DNA of 61,024 bases from Acetobacteraceae bacterium (lineage in GTDB: Bacteria > Pseudomonadota > Alphaproteobacteria > Acetobacterales > Acetobacteraceae). Below are positions 43,196 through 51,899 of this stretch, piece after piece. The stretch lies in contig JANXMB010000043.1 in NCBI GenBank assembly GCA_025354865.1, forward strand, positions 1 to 61,024, given 5' to 3'. Both the position numbers and the translations under genes were made by a program. The notes under the pieces were generated by a model. That model did no database searches and was not told the origin of the DNA. It saw only the letters and a program-made list of their open reading frames with translations. Within the stretch, counting starts at the first letter, position 1. Each line of letters opens with the position of its first letter.

Positions 43196-43975
43196 ATGAA
43201 CAAGGAAGCGACCCCGCTGCTCAGCGTGCGCGGCGTATCGGTGCGGTTCGGCGGCGTGGTGGCGCTCGACGATGTCGGATTCGACGTCGAACAGGGCCAG
43301 ATCGCCGGTCTGATCGGACCGAACGGCGCCGGTAAGACCACGTTGTTCAACTGCCTCAGCCGGCTCTACCAACCCTCGGAGGGGGAGATCCTGTTCGAGG
43401 GAACGTCGGTCCTCGCGACGCCACGCCATCGCATTCCCGACATCGGGATCGGCCGCACGTTTCAGAATGTCGCGTTGTTCGACAAGCTGACCGTGCTGGA
43501 AAACGTCATGGTCGGGCGGCACAGCCGCACCCGGTCGGGCTTCATTGCCAATGCGTTGCGGTTGCCCAGCGTGGTGGCCGAGCAGAACGCGGCGCGGGAT
43601 CGGGCGATGGAGCTGATCGAATTCATGGATCTCGGCGCTGTCGTGCATTGGCCGGCCGGCGGTCTGCCGTTTCCTATCCGCAAGCGGGTCGAACTCGCCC
43701 GGGCGCTGGCGGCGCAGCCCAAGTTGCTGCTGCTCGACGAACCCGCCGCCGGGTTGAACCACGACGAGGTCGAAATCCTGGAGACCCAGATCCGCCGCGT
43801 CCGCGATGTCCAGGGCGTGACGGTGCTACTGGTGGAGCACCACATGAGCTTGGTGATGTCGGTGTCCGACAAGGTCGTAACCATCAATTTCGGCCGCAAA
43901 ATCGCCGAGGGCACCCCCGATGAGGTGAAACGCCACCCCGAGGTGATACGAGCGTATCTGGGGACCGCGAACTGA
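43196..43975 (+). CDS. livG: LIV-type ABC transporter ATP-binding protein (LivG)
   Basis: A 259-residue ATPase. It has Walker A GPNGAGKTT, IGIGRTFQNVALFDKLTVLENV, Walker B LLLLDEPAAGL and the H-loop LLVEHHM. The family-specific C-terminal GRKIAEGTPDEV is there. The ABC signature is non-canonical, LPFPIRKRVELARAL, in place of LSGGQ or LSYGxQR. It lies 194 bases after rodA and starts a transporter operon with livF, livH, livM and a binding protein. The spacing of GGGAGG to the ATG at 43196 is loose. Confidence 0.93.
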   Translation: MNKEATPLLSVRGVSVRFGGVVALDDVGFDVEQGQIAGLIGPNGAGKTTLFNCLSRLYQPSEGEILFEGTSVLATPRHRIPDIGIGRTFQNVALFDKLTVLENVMVGRHSRTRSGFIANALRLPSVVAEQNAARDRAMELIEFMDLGAVVHWPAGGLPFPIRKRVELARALAAQPKLLLLDEPAAGLNHDEVEILETQIRRVRDVQGVTVLLVEHHMSLVMSVSDKVVTINFGRKIAEGTPDEVKRHPEVIRAYLGTAN

Positions 43976-44688
43976 TGGCCGCGATTTTGGAAGTCAAAGG
44001 CCTGAGTGCCTGGTACGGGCAAAGTCGAGCGCTGTTCGACCTCGACCTGACGATCGAGCAAGGTGGCGTGACGGCCCTGCTGGGTGCCAACGGGGCGGGC
44101 AAAACCACCAGCTTGCGGGCGATCTGCAACATGGTCCGCCGCACCGGAACGACCATACTGGACGGCGCCGATATCAGCCGAAAATCCACCGAGGACATCG
44201 TGCGCCTGGGCGTCGCGCATGTGCCGGAAGGGCGCGGCACCTTCGTCGGGCTGTCGGTGGAGGAAAACCTGCGTCTCGCGTTCCATATCCGTCGCGATCG
44301 CAAGGCCGCCGAGCGCGATATCGAGAAGGTTTTTGCCTATTTCCCAAGGCTGAAGGAACGCATTCACCAGCAGGCCGGCACCTTGTCCGGTGGCGAACAG
44401 CAGATGCTGGCCGTCGCGCGGGCCTTGATGCTGGCGCCTCGGCTCATGCTGCTGGACGAACCGTCGTTCGGTCTGGCACCGCTGATCGTGCAGGAGATTT
44501 TTCGCATCCTGCGGCGCATCAACGAAGACGAGAAGGTCTCCATGCTCATCGTCGAGCAAAATGCCGCGCTGGCGCTCGAACTGGCCGATAACGTCTACCT
44601 GCTGGAAACCGGCAAGGTGGTGATGTCCGGCCCGTCCGCGATGGTGAAAGACGACGAAACGTTGCGCAAAGCGTACCTGGGCTACTGA
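43975..44688 (+). CDS. livF: LIV-type ABC transporter ATP-binding protein (LivF)
   Basis: A 237-residue ATPase. Walker A is GANGAGKTT, the intact signature is LSGGEQQMLAVARALM, and Walker B is LMLLDEPSFGL. The LivF-type GVAHVPEGRGTF motif is present. It begins at the last base of the livG stop and ends 12 bases before livH. It supplies the second nucleotide-binding domain. Confidence 0.95.
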   Translation: MAAILEVKGLSAWYGQSRALFDLDLTIEQGGVTALLGANGAGKTTSLRAICNMVRRTGTTILDGADISRKSTEDIVRLGVAHVPEGRGTFVGLSVEENLRLAFHIRRDRKAAERDIEKVFAYFPRLKERIHQQAGTLSGGEQQMLAVARALMLAPRLMLLDEPSFGLAPLIVQEIFRILRRINEDEKVSMLIVEQNAALALELADNVYLLETGKVVMSGPSAMVKDDETLRKAYLGY

Positions 44689-44700
44689 GGAAACACCGGC

Positions 44701-45573
44701 ATGGAATTCTTCGTCCAGCAGATAGCATCCGGCCTGACGAGCGGTGCGATCTACGCCTGCGTCGCGCTGGGTTTGGTCATGATCTACGTGTCCACCGATC
44801 ACATCAATTTCGCCCAGGGCGAGATGGCGATGTTCGCCACCTACCTCGCGTGGTCGATGATCGATGCCGGAGTGCCCTATTGGGTGGCCTTCGGCAGCAC
44901 GATCCTGGTGGCCTTTTTCAGCGGATTGTTCATCCAGCGGGTGATTCTGAAACCGCTGGAAACCGCACCCGTGCTGGCGCTGGTGGTTTGCTTCATTGCA
45001 CTGTTGTCGATCTTCAACGCGCTGGCCGGCATGATCTGGAGCTTCACGATCAAGCAATTTCCGTCCCCCTTCCCGCGTGTGGATATATTCGGCAACGGCC
45101 TGGTCAGCGCCCAGCAGATCGGCGTGGTGGCGGTGACATTGGTCATGCTGGCCATTCTGACGGTGTTCTTCCGCTACACGACCCTGGGCCTCGCGATGCG
45201 CGCCGCCGCCCAGAACGCCGCATCCGCTCGGCTGATGGGGGTGCGCGTGTCCTGGATGCTAGCCCTGGGCTGGGGTCTGGCATCCGGCATTGGCGCCATC
45301 GCCGGAATGCTGGTGGCGCCGATCGTGTTCCTGGATCCGAATATGATGACCGGCATTCTGGTCTACGGTTTCGCCGGCGCGCTGGTGGGCGGCATCGCCA
45401 ACCCGATGGGCGCCGTCGCCGGCGGCTTCATCGTCGGGGTGCTGGAAAACCTTGTCGGCAGCTACATCATCGGTAACGAACTGAAATTGAGTTTCGCCCT
45501 GATCATGGTGGTCGGCGTGTTGCTGTTGAAACCTGCGGGCATCTTCGGCCGCGTTATCGTGAGGCGCGTATAA
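44701..45573 (+). CDS. livH: LIV-type ABC transporter permease (LivH)
   Basis: A 290-residue membrane protein with about eight hydrophobic helices. GLTSGAIYACVALGLVMIYVSTDHINFAQGEMAMF is the family opening. It also has ALGWGLASGIGAIAGMLVAPI and GFAGALVGGIANPMGAVAGGFIVGVLEN. A GAGGAAAC site precedes the ATG at 44701. Its stop overlaps the livM start. Confidence 0.95.
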   Translation: MEFFVQQIASGLTSGAIYACVALGLVMIYVSTDHINFAQGEMAMFATYLAWSMIDAGVPYWVAFGSTILVAFFSGLFIQRVILKPLETAPVLALVVCFIALLSIFNALAGMIWSFTIKQFPSPFPRVDIFGNGLVSAQQIGVVAVTLVMLAILTVFFRYTTLGLAMRAAAQNAASARLMGVRVSWMLALGWGLASGIGAIAGMLVAPIVFLDPNMMTGILVYGFAGALVGGIANPMGAVAGGFIVGVLENLVGSYIIGNELKLSFALIMVVGVLLLKPAGIFGRVIVRRV

Positions 45574-46607
45574 TGGCGGCGCTGGCGCGTAGTTGGGCGA
45601 CGAAGCCGGGGATCGGCCGCGTCGCGCTGTTATTCTGGTTCGGATTGGCGATCCTGCCGCTGGTCGGGTCGGTCTGGGACAGCCCTAGTTTCGATTATTA
45701 TTTGTTCATGGGTCAGTCGATGCTGATCTATGCCATCTCGGTCCTCGGCCTCAATCTCCTGATCGGCTTCAACGGCCAAATATCGCTCGGCCACAGCGCC
45801 TTCTTTGCCGTGGGCGCCTATACCGCTGCCATTTTGATGAATTTCGGCGGCATCCCGTACTGGGCCACGCTGCCGGTCGCGGCGGTAGTCTGTTTCGGAG
45901 CCGGATTTATGTTCGGCTTCCCCGCCTTGAAGCTGGAGGGACACTACCTCGCGCTCGCCACCTTCACCCTGGCCATCGCCGTCCCGCAATTGCTGAAGCA
46001 TAAATCGATCGCCGGCTGGACCGGCGGCGTCGGCGGGCTGCTGCTGGACAAGCCCGATCCGCCCTTCGGCCTGCCGTTGTCCGCCGATCAGTGGCTGTAT
46101 TATTTGTGTCTCGCAGTCGCAATGTTGCTGTTCTGGATCGTGTTCAACATGCTGCGCGGGCGCAGCGGGCGGGCGCTGATGGCCATTCGCGACCATGCCA
46201 TGGCGGCCGGGACGATGGGCATCGATACCGCGCTGTACAAAACCGTCGCGTTCGGCATCAGCGCCGGCATAACCGGCGTTGCCGGCGCGCTATCGGCCAT
46301 TACCATCGCCTATGTCGCGCCCGATAGTTTCACCTTGCAGCTATCGATTTCGTTCCTGGTCGGGCTGGTGGTGGGCGGCATCGCATCGCTACCGGGTTGC
46401 ATGATCGGTGGCGCCTTCATCGTGGTTGTGCAGAATTCGTCGCAGTCGATATCGGACTGGATGAAGGAGACGTTCTCGTTACGCTACGACGTACCGGCAT
46501 GGGCGATCTACGGCACGCTGCTGCTGCTGCTGATGTTTTTTCTACCCAACGGCATCGCCGGCGGCGTCGTTGCCGTGCGCGGCTGGCTTGCCCGAAAATT
46601 CCGATAG
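45573..46607 (+). CDS. livM: LIV-type ABC transporter permease (LivM)
   Basis: A 344-residue permease with LNLLIGFNGQISLGHSAFFAVGAYTAA and KLEGHYLALATFTLAIA. LLVGLVVGGIASLPG-like and C-terminal membrane helices are present. It is translationally coupled to livH and forms the second channel half. The downstream binding protein starts 11 bases later. Confidence 0.95.
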   Translation: MAALARSWATKPGIGRVALLFWFGLAILPLVGSVWDSPSFDYYLFMGQSMLIYAISVLGLNLLIGFNGQISLGHSAFFAVGAYTAAILMNFGGIPYWATLPVAAVVCFGAGFMFGFPALKLEGHYLALATFTLAIAVPQLLKHKSIAGWTGGVGGLLLDKPDPPFGLPLSADQWLYYLCLAVAMLLFWIVFNMLRGRSGRALMAIRDHAMAAGTMGIDTALYKTVAFGISAGITGVAGALSAITIAYVAPDSFTLQLSISFLVGLVVGGIASLPGCMIGGAFIVVVQNSSQSISDWMKETFSLRYDVPAWAIYGTLLLLLMFFLPNGIAGGVVAVRGWLARKFR

Positions 46608-46618
46608 GAGACCCCGAG

Positions 46619-47830
46619 ATGATCCGCAGAAGAACCGCCCTGCTGTCGGCCGCGTCGTTGACCATCGCAGGCAAGGCCCGCGCGCAGAAGAAATACGCCC
46701 CCGGCATCACCGATACCGAAATAAAAATCGGCCAAACCATGCCGTATAGCGGCAACGCATCGGCGTACGGTGTGGCCGGGCGCAATCAAGCCGCGTATTT
46801 CCGCATGATTAACGAGGCCGGCGGGATCAACGGCCGCAAGATCGTCCTCATCTCCCTCGACGACGGCTACAGCCCGCCGAAAACGATGGAATTGGCGCGG
46901 CAATTGGTGGAGCGGGATCAAGTCGCCTTCCTGTTCTATCCCCTAGGCACCCAAACCAACACCGCCATCCAGAAATACATGAACCAAAAAAAGGTCCCGC
47001 ATCTGTTCCTGGCGACCGGCGCGTCGAAGTGGGGCGATCCGAAAAATTTCCCTTGGACCATGGGCTGGCAGCCGGATTATCATACCGAGTGCAAAATATT
47101 CGCGAAACACATGATTGCGAATATCAAGGATCCGAAAATCGCGATTTTGCGCCAGAACGACGACATGGGCAACGACTATATCGGCGGCTTCAGGGAAGGA
47201 CTCGGCGCCGGGTGGGAGAAAATGGTGGTGGCCGATGCCACATACGAGGTCACCGACCCCACCATCGACTCGCAAATTCTGCAACTCAAAAACTCCGGCG
47301 CCACGGTGTTCATGAACATCACCACACCGAAATTTGCCGCGCAGGCGATCAAGAAGGTTGCCGAAATCGGGTGGAAGCCGATCCATTATCTTGTCAGTGT
47401 CGCCGCGTCCGTCGGTGCGGTCATGCGCCCCGCCGGGATCGAGAACGGGCAGGGTATCGTCACCGCCCAGTTCGCTAAGGATGTCACCGATCCGCGTTGG
47501 GCAACGTCGCCCGATTATATCGAGTGGAAGGCGTTTATGGACAAATGGAACCCGACCGCCAACCAGTTGGAAGGGTCGAACGTGTCCAGCTACATCGTGG
47601 TCCACGCTTTGGTGCAGGTGCTGAAACAATGCGGCGACGACCTGTCGCGGGAAAATATCATGCGCCAGGCTGCGAACATCAAAGATCTAGAGATCCCCTT
47701 GTTGCTGCCCGGCATAAAAGTCAACACCAGCCCCACCAATTTCTATCCGCTGCGCACCGAACAGCTTGCTCGGTTTGAGGGCGATCACTGGACGCTGTTC
47801 GGCGATTTGATTTCGGCCGACGGTACGTAA
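46619..47830 (+). CDS. LIV-type ABC transporter substrate-binding protein
   Basis: A 403-residue periplasmic binding protein with signal MIRRRTALLSAASLTIAGKARAQ. It also has ITDTEIKIGQTMPYSGNASAYG and the hinge EGSNVSSYIVVHALVQVL. LivK-like proteins bind branched-chain amino acids, amides or aromatic acids, and the ligand cannot be predicted. It is the last gene of a complete importer. An unrelated orphan binding protein of the same fold lies at 10998-12230. Confidence 0.94.
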   Translation: MIRRRTALLSAASLTIAGKARAQKKYAPGITDTEIKIGQTMPYSGNASAYGVAGRNQAAYFRMINEAGGINGRKIVLISLDDGYSPPKTMELARQLVERDQVAFLFYPLGTQTNTAIQKYMNQKKVPHLFLATGASKWGDPKNFPWTMGWQPDYHTECKIFAKHMIANIKDPKIAILRQNDDMGNDYIGGFREGLGAGWEKMVVADATYEVTDPTIDSQILQLKNSGATVFMNITTPKFAAQAIKKVAEIGWKPIHYLVSVAASVGAVMRPAGIENGQGIVTAQFAKDVTDPRWATSPDYIEWKAFMDKWNPTANQLEGSNVSSYIVVHALVQVLKQCGDDLSRENIMRQAANIKDLEIPLLLPGIKVNTSPTNFYPLRTEQLARFEGDHWTLFGDLISADGT

Positions 47831-47841
47831 AGCAAGTCTTT

Positions 47842-47904
47842 GTGCTGCCCGATGCCGGGTTGCATCGGGCAAGACGGCGGTCCCGCCCTTTCACCGGGCA
47901 GCAC
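47842..47904 (+). promoter_or_regulatory. Overlapping alternative hairpins between the binding-protein and LLM genes
   Basis: Two pairings compete for the same bases. TGCCCGATGC at 47846-47855 pairs perfectly with GCATCGGGCA at 47862-47871. The overlapping GTGCTGCCCG at 47842-47851 pairs perfectly with CGGGCAGCAC at 47895-47904. The first is a compact terminator-like stem for the importer operon. The second could be an alternative fold ahead of the monooxygenase gene that starts at 47945. Confidence 0.5.
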
Positions 47905-47944
47905 CAAGGCTTAAGCTGCCGGGGACGGATAGGGACGGACGAAT

Positions 47945-49291
47945 ATGCGGCAGATGGCATTGGTGGGCTTCCTGCAAGCTCAGAACTGTACTAATTTTGT
48001 GGGATCCTGGCGCCATCCCCAGGCTGCGCAGGATTTTACCAGCGCCGAATATTATCGGCGGATCGGCCGAGCGCTGGAGATGGGCAAATTCCATTTGGGG
48101 TTCTTCGACGATCGGTTGGCGATGCCCGATCTGTTCGGCGGCGACCATGCCCAGGTCGTTGCCAACGGCATTCGGGTCGTGAAAATGGACCCGCTAACCA
48201 TATTGACCGTCATGGGCATGGCCACCAGCCGCCTGGGTCTGGGGTCCACCCTGTCCACCACGTATTATGAGCCTTTTCACGCAGCACGCGTGTTCCAGAC
48301 ACTGGATTTGATGACCGACGGACGGGCTGCCTGGAATGTCGTTACGTCCATGAACGACGGCGAAGCCCGCAATATGGGCCAGGATTCCCACCAGCATCAC
48401 GATCGTCGTTACGATCGTGCCGATGAATTCATGGAAGTGGTCATGGGTCATTGGGATGCGTGGGAAGATGGCGCGATCGTTGCCGATAAAACGACCGGAT
48501 TGTTCGCCCACCCGGAGAAAGTTCACCGCCTGGACCACAAAGGCGAGTTTTTTCAATCGCGCGGCCCCTTCACCGTACCCCGCTCGGCGCAAGGCCATCC
48601 CGTCATCATCCAAGCCGGTCAATCCGGTCGCGGTACAACCTTCGCTGCTCGGTGGGCCGAGTGCGTATTCGTGAATTATCACAGTCTGCAACAGGCGCAA
48701 CGGGATTACGCGGCATTCAAGACCAAAGTAACCGAAGCCGGTCGAGACCCCGAAAAAGTCTTCGTTTGTGCCGGTGTCTACGCCATCGTCGCCGAAACCC
48801 GTTCCGAGGCCGAAGACAAAGTCGCCGCGATCGACAGCCTGCCGAAGGAGATCGACAGTCTCGCACTATTGTCCGAGGTTTTGAATTTCGATTTCGCCAA
48901 GCAACCGATCGACGAACCGTTCACGCAGGAAGAACTGGACAGTTGGACCGGGGTTCAAGGCATGCGCGATCGTATCAAGCGCGAACTTGGCAACCGCCTG
49001 CCCACACCGCGGGATTTCATCGATATAACGCGTCGAGGAACGTTCCACGATCATCCCAGATTCGTTGGCACTCCCAAAGATGTTGCCGATGGATTGGAGG
49101 AATGGTGGGCCAGCCGAGCATGCGATGGGTTTGTGGTGGCGGCGGCGCATGTTCCGGGTTCGTATGAGGAGTTCAGCACCATGGTGGTGCCGGAATTGCA
49201 ACGACGTGGGATTTTCCATAAAGATTACACGGGGCCGACGCTGCGAGAAAACCTCGGGTTGGATCGGCCAGCGGTGGGGGCGTGGCGGTAG
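47945..49291 (+). CDS. LLM-class flavin-dependent monooxygenase (NtaA/SnaA/DszA type)
   Basis: A 448-residue luciferase-like barrel. It has RRIGRALEMGKFHLGFFDDRLAMP, TLSTTYYEPFHAARVFQTLD and GRAAWNVVTS, and SGRGTTFAARWAECVF. FIDITRRGTFHDHPRFVGTPKDVADGLEEWW follows. These are the landmarks of the two-component NTA/DszA group, which uses reduced FMN from a separate reductase to attack sulfur or nitrogen compounds. It lies behind the LIV importer and ahead of a glutathione transferase, which suggests it acts on an imported compound. Confidence 0.88.
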   Translation: MRQMALVGFLQAQNCTNFVGSWRHPQAAQDFTSAEYYRRIGRALEMGKFHLGFFDDRLAMPDLFGGDHAQVVANGIRVVKMDPLTILTVMGMATSRLGLGSTLSTTYYEPFHAARVFQTLDLMTDGRAAWNVVTSMNDGEARNMGQDSHQHHDRRYDRADEFMEVVMGHWDAWEDGAIVADKTTGLFAHPEKVHRLDHKGEFFQSRGPFTVPRSAQGHPVIIQAGQSGRGTTFAARWAECVFVNYHSLQQAQRDYAAFKTKVTEAGRDPEKVFVCAGVYAIVAETRSEAEDKVAAIDSLPKEIDSLALLSEVLNFDFAKQPIDEPFTQEELDSWTGVQGMRDRIKRELGNRLPTPRDFIDITRRGTFHDHPRFVGTPKDVADGLEEWWASRACDGFVVAAAHVPGSYEEFSTMVVPELQRRGIFHKDYTGPTLRENLGLDRPAVGAWR

Positions 49292-49353
49292 GCCCTTCCA
49301 GGCGCCTGCTCGTCGCGGTTATTGTTCGATAATACAAAACAAGGATTCGGAAC

Positions 49354-49965
49354 ATGAAACTGTTTTATGCGCCCGGCGTTTGCTCGATCGGCATTCATGT
49401 GCTGCTCGAAGAGATCGGCAAGCCTTACGAGATGGCGGCGATCGATCTGCGTTCCGGCGCGCAGTATCAACCGGAATACACGGAGGTTAATCCCAAATCC
49501 AAGGTTCCCGCCCTGCTGCGCGACGATGGCTCGTTGCTGACCGAATATCCGGCGATCGCCTATTGGCTCGCGCGTAGCAACCCCTTCGCCAATCTGTTGC
49601 CGGATAATATCGACTTGCAGGCTCGCGCGTTGGAGATCGTGGATTACTGTGTTGCGACCGTCCACATGCAAGGCTTCACCCGCATGTTCCGCCCTGGCAA
49701 CTTCTCCCCCGACCCCGCGCAGGAGGAGGCGGTAAAAGCGCGCGGGAAGGAAATTGCGCTGAAGGGTTTCGATACGCTCGATGCCGCGCTGGTTGGCAAG
49801 GATTATGCGGTCGGTCCGTTTTCGATCGCCGATTCCGCGCTGTTTTACGTCGAATTTTGGGCTGGGCGTCTGGGACTTCCCTTGCCGGTCCATTGCGCGG
49901 CCCATCTCGAACGTATGAAATCCCGTCCGAGTGTGCAACGGACCATGCAGCAGGAAGGGGTTTGA
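49354..49965 (+). CDS. Glutathione S-transferase-like protein
   Basis: A 203-residue GST. The N-terminal thioredoxin-like part is MKLFYAPGVCSIGIHVLLEEIG, with NPKSKVPALL for gamma-glutamyl binding and the cis-Pro, then TEYPAIAYWLA. The C-terminal helical domain contains FSIADSALFYVEFW. The PGVCS motif puts Ser or Cys near the usual catalytic position. The substrate is unknown. AAGGA precedes the ATG. It sits 62 bases after the monooxygenase. Confidence 0.88.
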   Translation: MKLFYAPGVCSIGIHVLLEEIGKPYEMAAIDLRSGAQYQPEYTEVNPKSKVPALLRDDGSLLTEYPAIAYWLARSNPFANLLPDNIDLQARALEIVDYCVATVHMQGFTRMFRPGNFSPDPAQEEAVKARGKEIALKGFDTLDAALVGKDYAVGPFSIADSALFYVEFWAGRLGLPLPVHCAAHLERMKSRPSVQRTMQQEGV

Positions 49966-50513
49966 TGTTTCAGCCTTTGGCGCCGGTGCCGTTTTGGTAC
50001 CTGCGGCACGGCGAAACCGACTGGAACGCGCAAGGCCTGTCGCAAGGCAGCATCGACACTCCGCTCAACACCACCGGCATCGCCCAGGCGCGGCATGCCG
50101 CACAGCAATTGCGCCATCGTAATATCGAAACGATCGTTGCGTCGCCGCTGTCGCGGGCCCGCGTCACGGCGGAAATCGTTGCGGAAACGCTGGGGTTGCC
50201 AGTGCAATTCGATCCGGACTTGAAAGAGGTCAATTGGGGCGTCCAGGAAGGCCAGCCCACCGGCAACTGGTTCGGGGATTGGACCGATGGCGGGTTTGCG
50301 CCGGAAGGCGGCGAAACCTTTGCCCAACTGCGCCATCGCGTGACCTCGGGGGTGAATCGGGCGCTGACCTGCCCGGCGGAGGTGTTGATTGTTGCACATG
50401 GCGCGGTATTCCGCGTTTTGCGTGCGGCCATGGGGTTGGATGCGCATATGCGCACGCGGAATGCGGTGCCGATGCGATGCGCGCCCGGCGCCGATGGCTG
50501 GACGATCGATTGA
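49965..50513 (+). CDS. Histidine phosphatase family protein
   Basis: A 182-residue phosphoglycerate-mutase-like phosphatase. The RHGETDWN motif carries the phospho-accepting His, SPLSRARVTAE follows, and HGAVFRVL brings the second His. PEGGETFAQLRHR contributes the Glu region. The ATG overlaps the GST stop by one base (TGATG). It could act on a sugar phosphate, a cobalamin precursor or another phosphate ester; nothing nearby decides. The glycine riboswitch follows 32 bases later. Confidence 0.88.
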   Translation: MFQPLAPVPFWYLRHGETDWNAQGLSQGSIDTPLNTTGIAQARHAAQQLRHRNIETIVASPLSRARVTAEIVAETLGLPVQFDPDLKEVNWGVQEGQPTGNWFGDWTDGGFAPEGGETFAQLRHRVTSGVNRALTCPAEVLIVAHGAVFRVLRAAMGLDAHMRTRNAVPMRCAPGADGWTID

Positions 50514-50544
50514 ACGGTTGCCAGCCGCCTGCGGTTCCGGCATG

Positions 50545-50749
50545 GTGACCGTGTCCCAGCCACCCGGCGCAGGAGAGAGCGGGTCATGCCCCGCCGCCGA
50601 AGGCGCAACCGGCCCCCGGAAACGCTCAGGCAACAGGGACTGCGCGGGGAATAGGGATCTCTGGAAAGCCGATGGCTCCGGCCATCGCACCGACGGAGTA
50701 AGGCGTTAGACCGCCGAATCTCTCAGGTTCCGCGACAGAGGGGGGTCAC
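50545..50749 (+). promoter_or_regulatory. Tandem glycine riboswitch upstream of gcvT
   Basis: Two glycine aptamers lie in tandem before gcvT. Aptamer 1 is about 50563-50649: P1 arms CCCGGCGCA and TGCGCGGGG, with GGAGAG, CGCCGAAGGCGCAA and AAACGCTCAGGCA. Aptamer 2 is about 50650-50743: CTCTGGAAAG, CACCGACGGAGTAAG, and AATCTCTCAGGTTCCGCGACAGAGG. Outer bases GTGACC (50545-50550) and GGTCAC (50744-50749) form the P0 kink-turn-type helix known from full-length glycine riboswitches. Glycine binding normally turns on the cleavage operon. Confidence 0.95.
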
Positions 50750-50779
50750 ATTCTGTCGGCATTCCGCCGATGGGTGACC
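50743..50779 (+). promoter_or_regulatory. Candidate riboswitch expression-platform hairpin
   Basis: GGTCAC (50744-50749), the 3' strand of the P0 helix, is also complementary to a second GTGACC at 50774-50779. Inside this pair, CGGC and GCCG can form an inner stem. The hairpin ends about 20 bases before the TTG start of gcvT. P0 and this hairpin cannot coexist, which suggests the mechanism by which the aptamers control gcvT. Confidence 0.6.
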
Positions 50780-50798
50780 TTGTGCGCGGAGAATTCTG

Positions 50799-51899
50799 TT
50801 GGACCAATCTTTAAAGACCATCCCGCTCGACGCGTGGCACCGGAAATTCGGCGCCCGCATGGTGCCATTTGCCGGTTACGCGATGCCCGTGCAGTACGAT
50901 TTTACCGATGCAATGGCGGATCGTTGCCGAGGCGGTGTATTAGCCGAGCACCTGCATTGTCGGGGACAAGCGGCGCTGTTCGATGTATCGCATATGGGGC
51001 AGGCGATGCTGGTGGGGCCGGGTGCAGCAGCGGCGTTGGAACGCTTGGTGCCCGGCGATATACTCGGATTGAAGCCGGGTCGGCAACGATATACGCTGTT
51101 GACCAACGGAACCGGTGGAATAATCGACGATCTGATGGTTGCCAAACTAGCCGAAGATCGTTTGTTCCTGGTGGTTAACGCGAGCCGCAAGGATGTCGAT
51201 TTCGCCCACATCGCCGCCGCGCTGCCGGCCGGGATCGTGCTGCGGCCGCTGCCGGATCGGGCGCTGCTGGCGTTGCAAGGTCCTGCCGCAGCGGAAATCG
51301 TTGCGTCGGCGCTGCCGTTCATGGGCGTGGCGGAAATCGAAATTTCCGGTATCCGCTGTCTGGTTTCGCGATCCGGCTATACCGGCGAAGATGGTTTCGA
51401 GATTTCCGTGCCGGCCGACGATGCCGAAGCGTTGGCCGATCGGCTGTTGCAGCACGCGGCGGTGGTGCCGGCGGGCCTGGGCGCGCGCGACTCGTTGCGA
51501 TTGGAAGCCGGTCTTTGTCTCTATGGAAACGATATCGATGAAACCACGACGCCGATCGAGGCGGGTCTGACCTGGACTATCGGTAAGCGCCGCAAAACAA
51601 CCTGGGATTTTCCCGGTGGTTCGGCGATCCGCGACCAATTGGATAATGGCGCCCCTCGTCTCCGCGTCGGAATCAAACCCGATGGGCGCGCCCCCGCTCG
51701 GTCTTCCACCGAAATCGTCGATGCCGGAACGATTACGTCGGGCGGCTTCTCCCCGACGCTGAACGCGCCGATCGCCATGGGTTACGTTCGTCGCGAACTG
51801 GCGGAAGATGGCGCCGCTTTAACCCTGATGGTACGCGGCAAGGCGTTGCCCGCAACCGTCGTTCCGATGCCTTTTGTCCCCCACCGATACGCCCGCTAG
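50799..51899 (+). CDS. gcvT: Glycine cleavage system T protein (aminomethyltransferase)
   Basis: A 366-residue GcvT. It contains PFAGYAMPVQYDF and FDVSHMGQAML, then YTLLTNGTGGIIDDLMV. SGYTGEDGFEISVP and GARDSLRLEAGLCLYGNDIDETTTPIEAGL follow, all family signatures. It transfers the methylene of aminomethyl-lipoyl-GcvH to tetrahydrofolate. The start is TTG at 50799 with GGAG 9 bases upstream, and no ATG is available. The TAG stop is also the first three bases of a palindromic repeat. Confidence 0.95.
   Translation: MDQSLKTIPLDAWHRKFGARMVPFAGYAMPVQYDFTDAMADRCRGGVLAEHLHCRGQAALFDVSHMGQAMLVGPGAAAALERLVPGDILGLKPGRQRYTLLTNGTGGIIDDLMVAKLAEDRLFLVVNASRKDVDFAHIAAALPAGIVLRPLPDRALLALQGPAAAEIVASALPFMGVAEIEISGIRCLVSRSGYTGEDGFEISVPADDAEALADRLLQHAAVVPAGLGARDSLRLEAGLCLYGNDIDETTTPIEAGLTWTIGKRRKTTWDFPGGSAIRDQLDNGAPRLRVGIKPDGRAPARSSTEIVDAGTITSGGFSPTLNAPIAMGYVRRELAEDGAALTLMVRGKALPATVVPMPFVPHRYAR

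Noticed and set aside
47842-47904. Possibility that this is a CRISPR-like or attC-type site
   Set aside because: There is only one pair of stems, no repeat unit and no integron integrase. A terminator or attenuator is the simpler reading.
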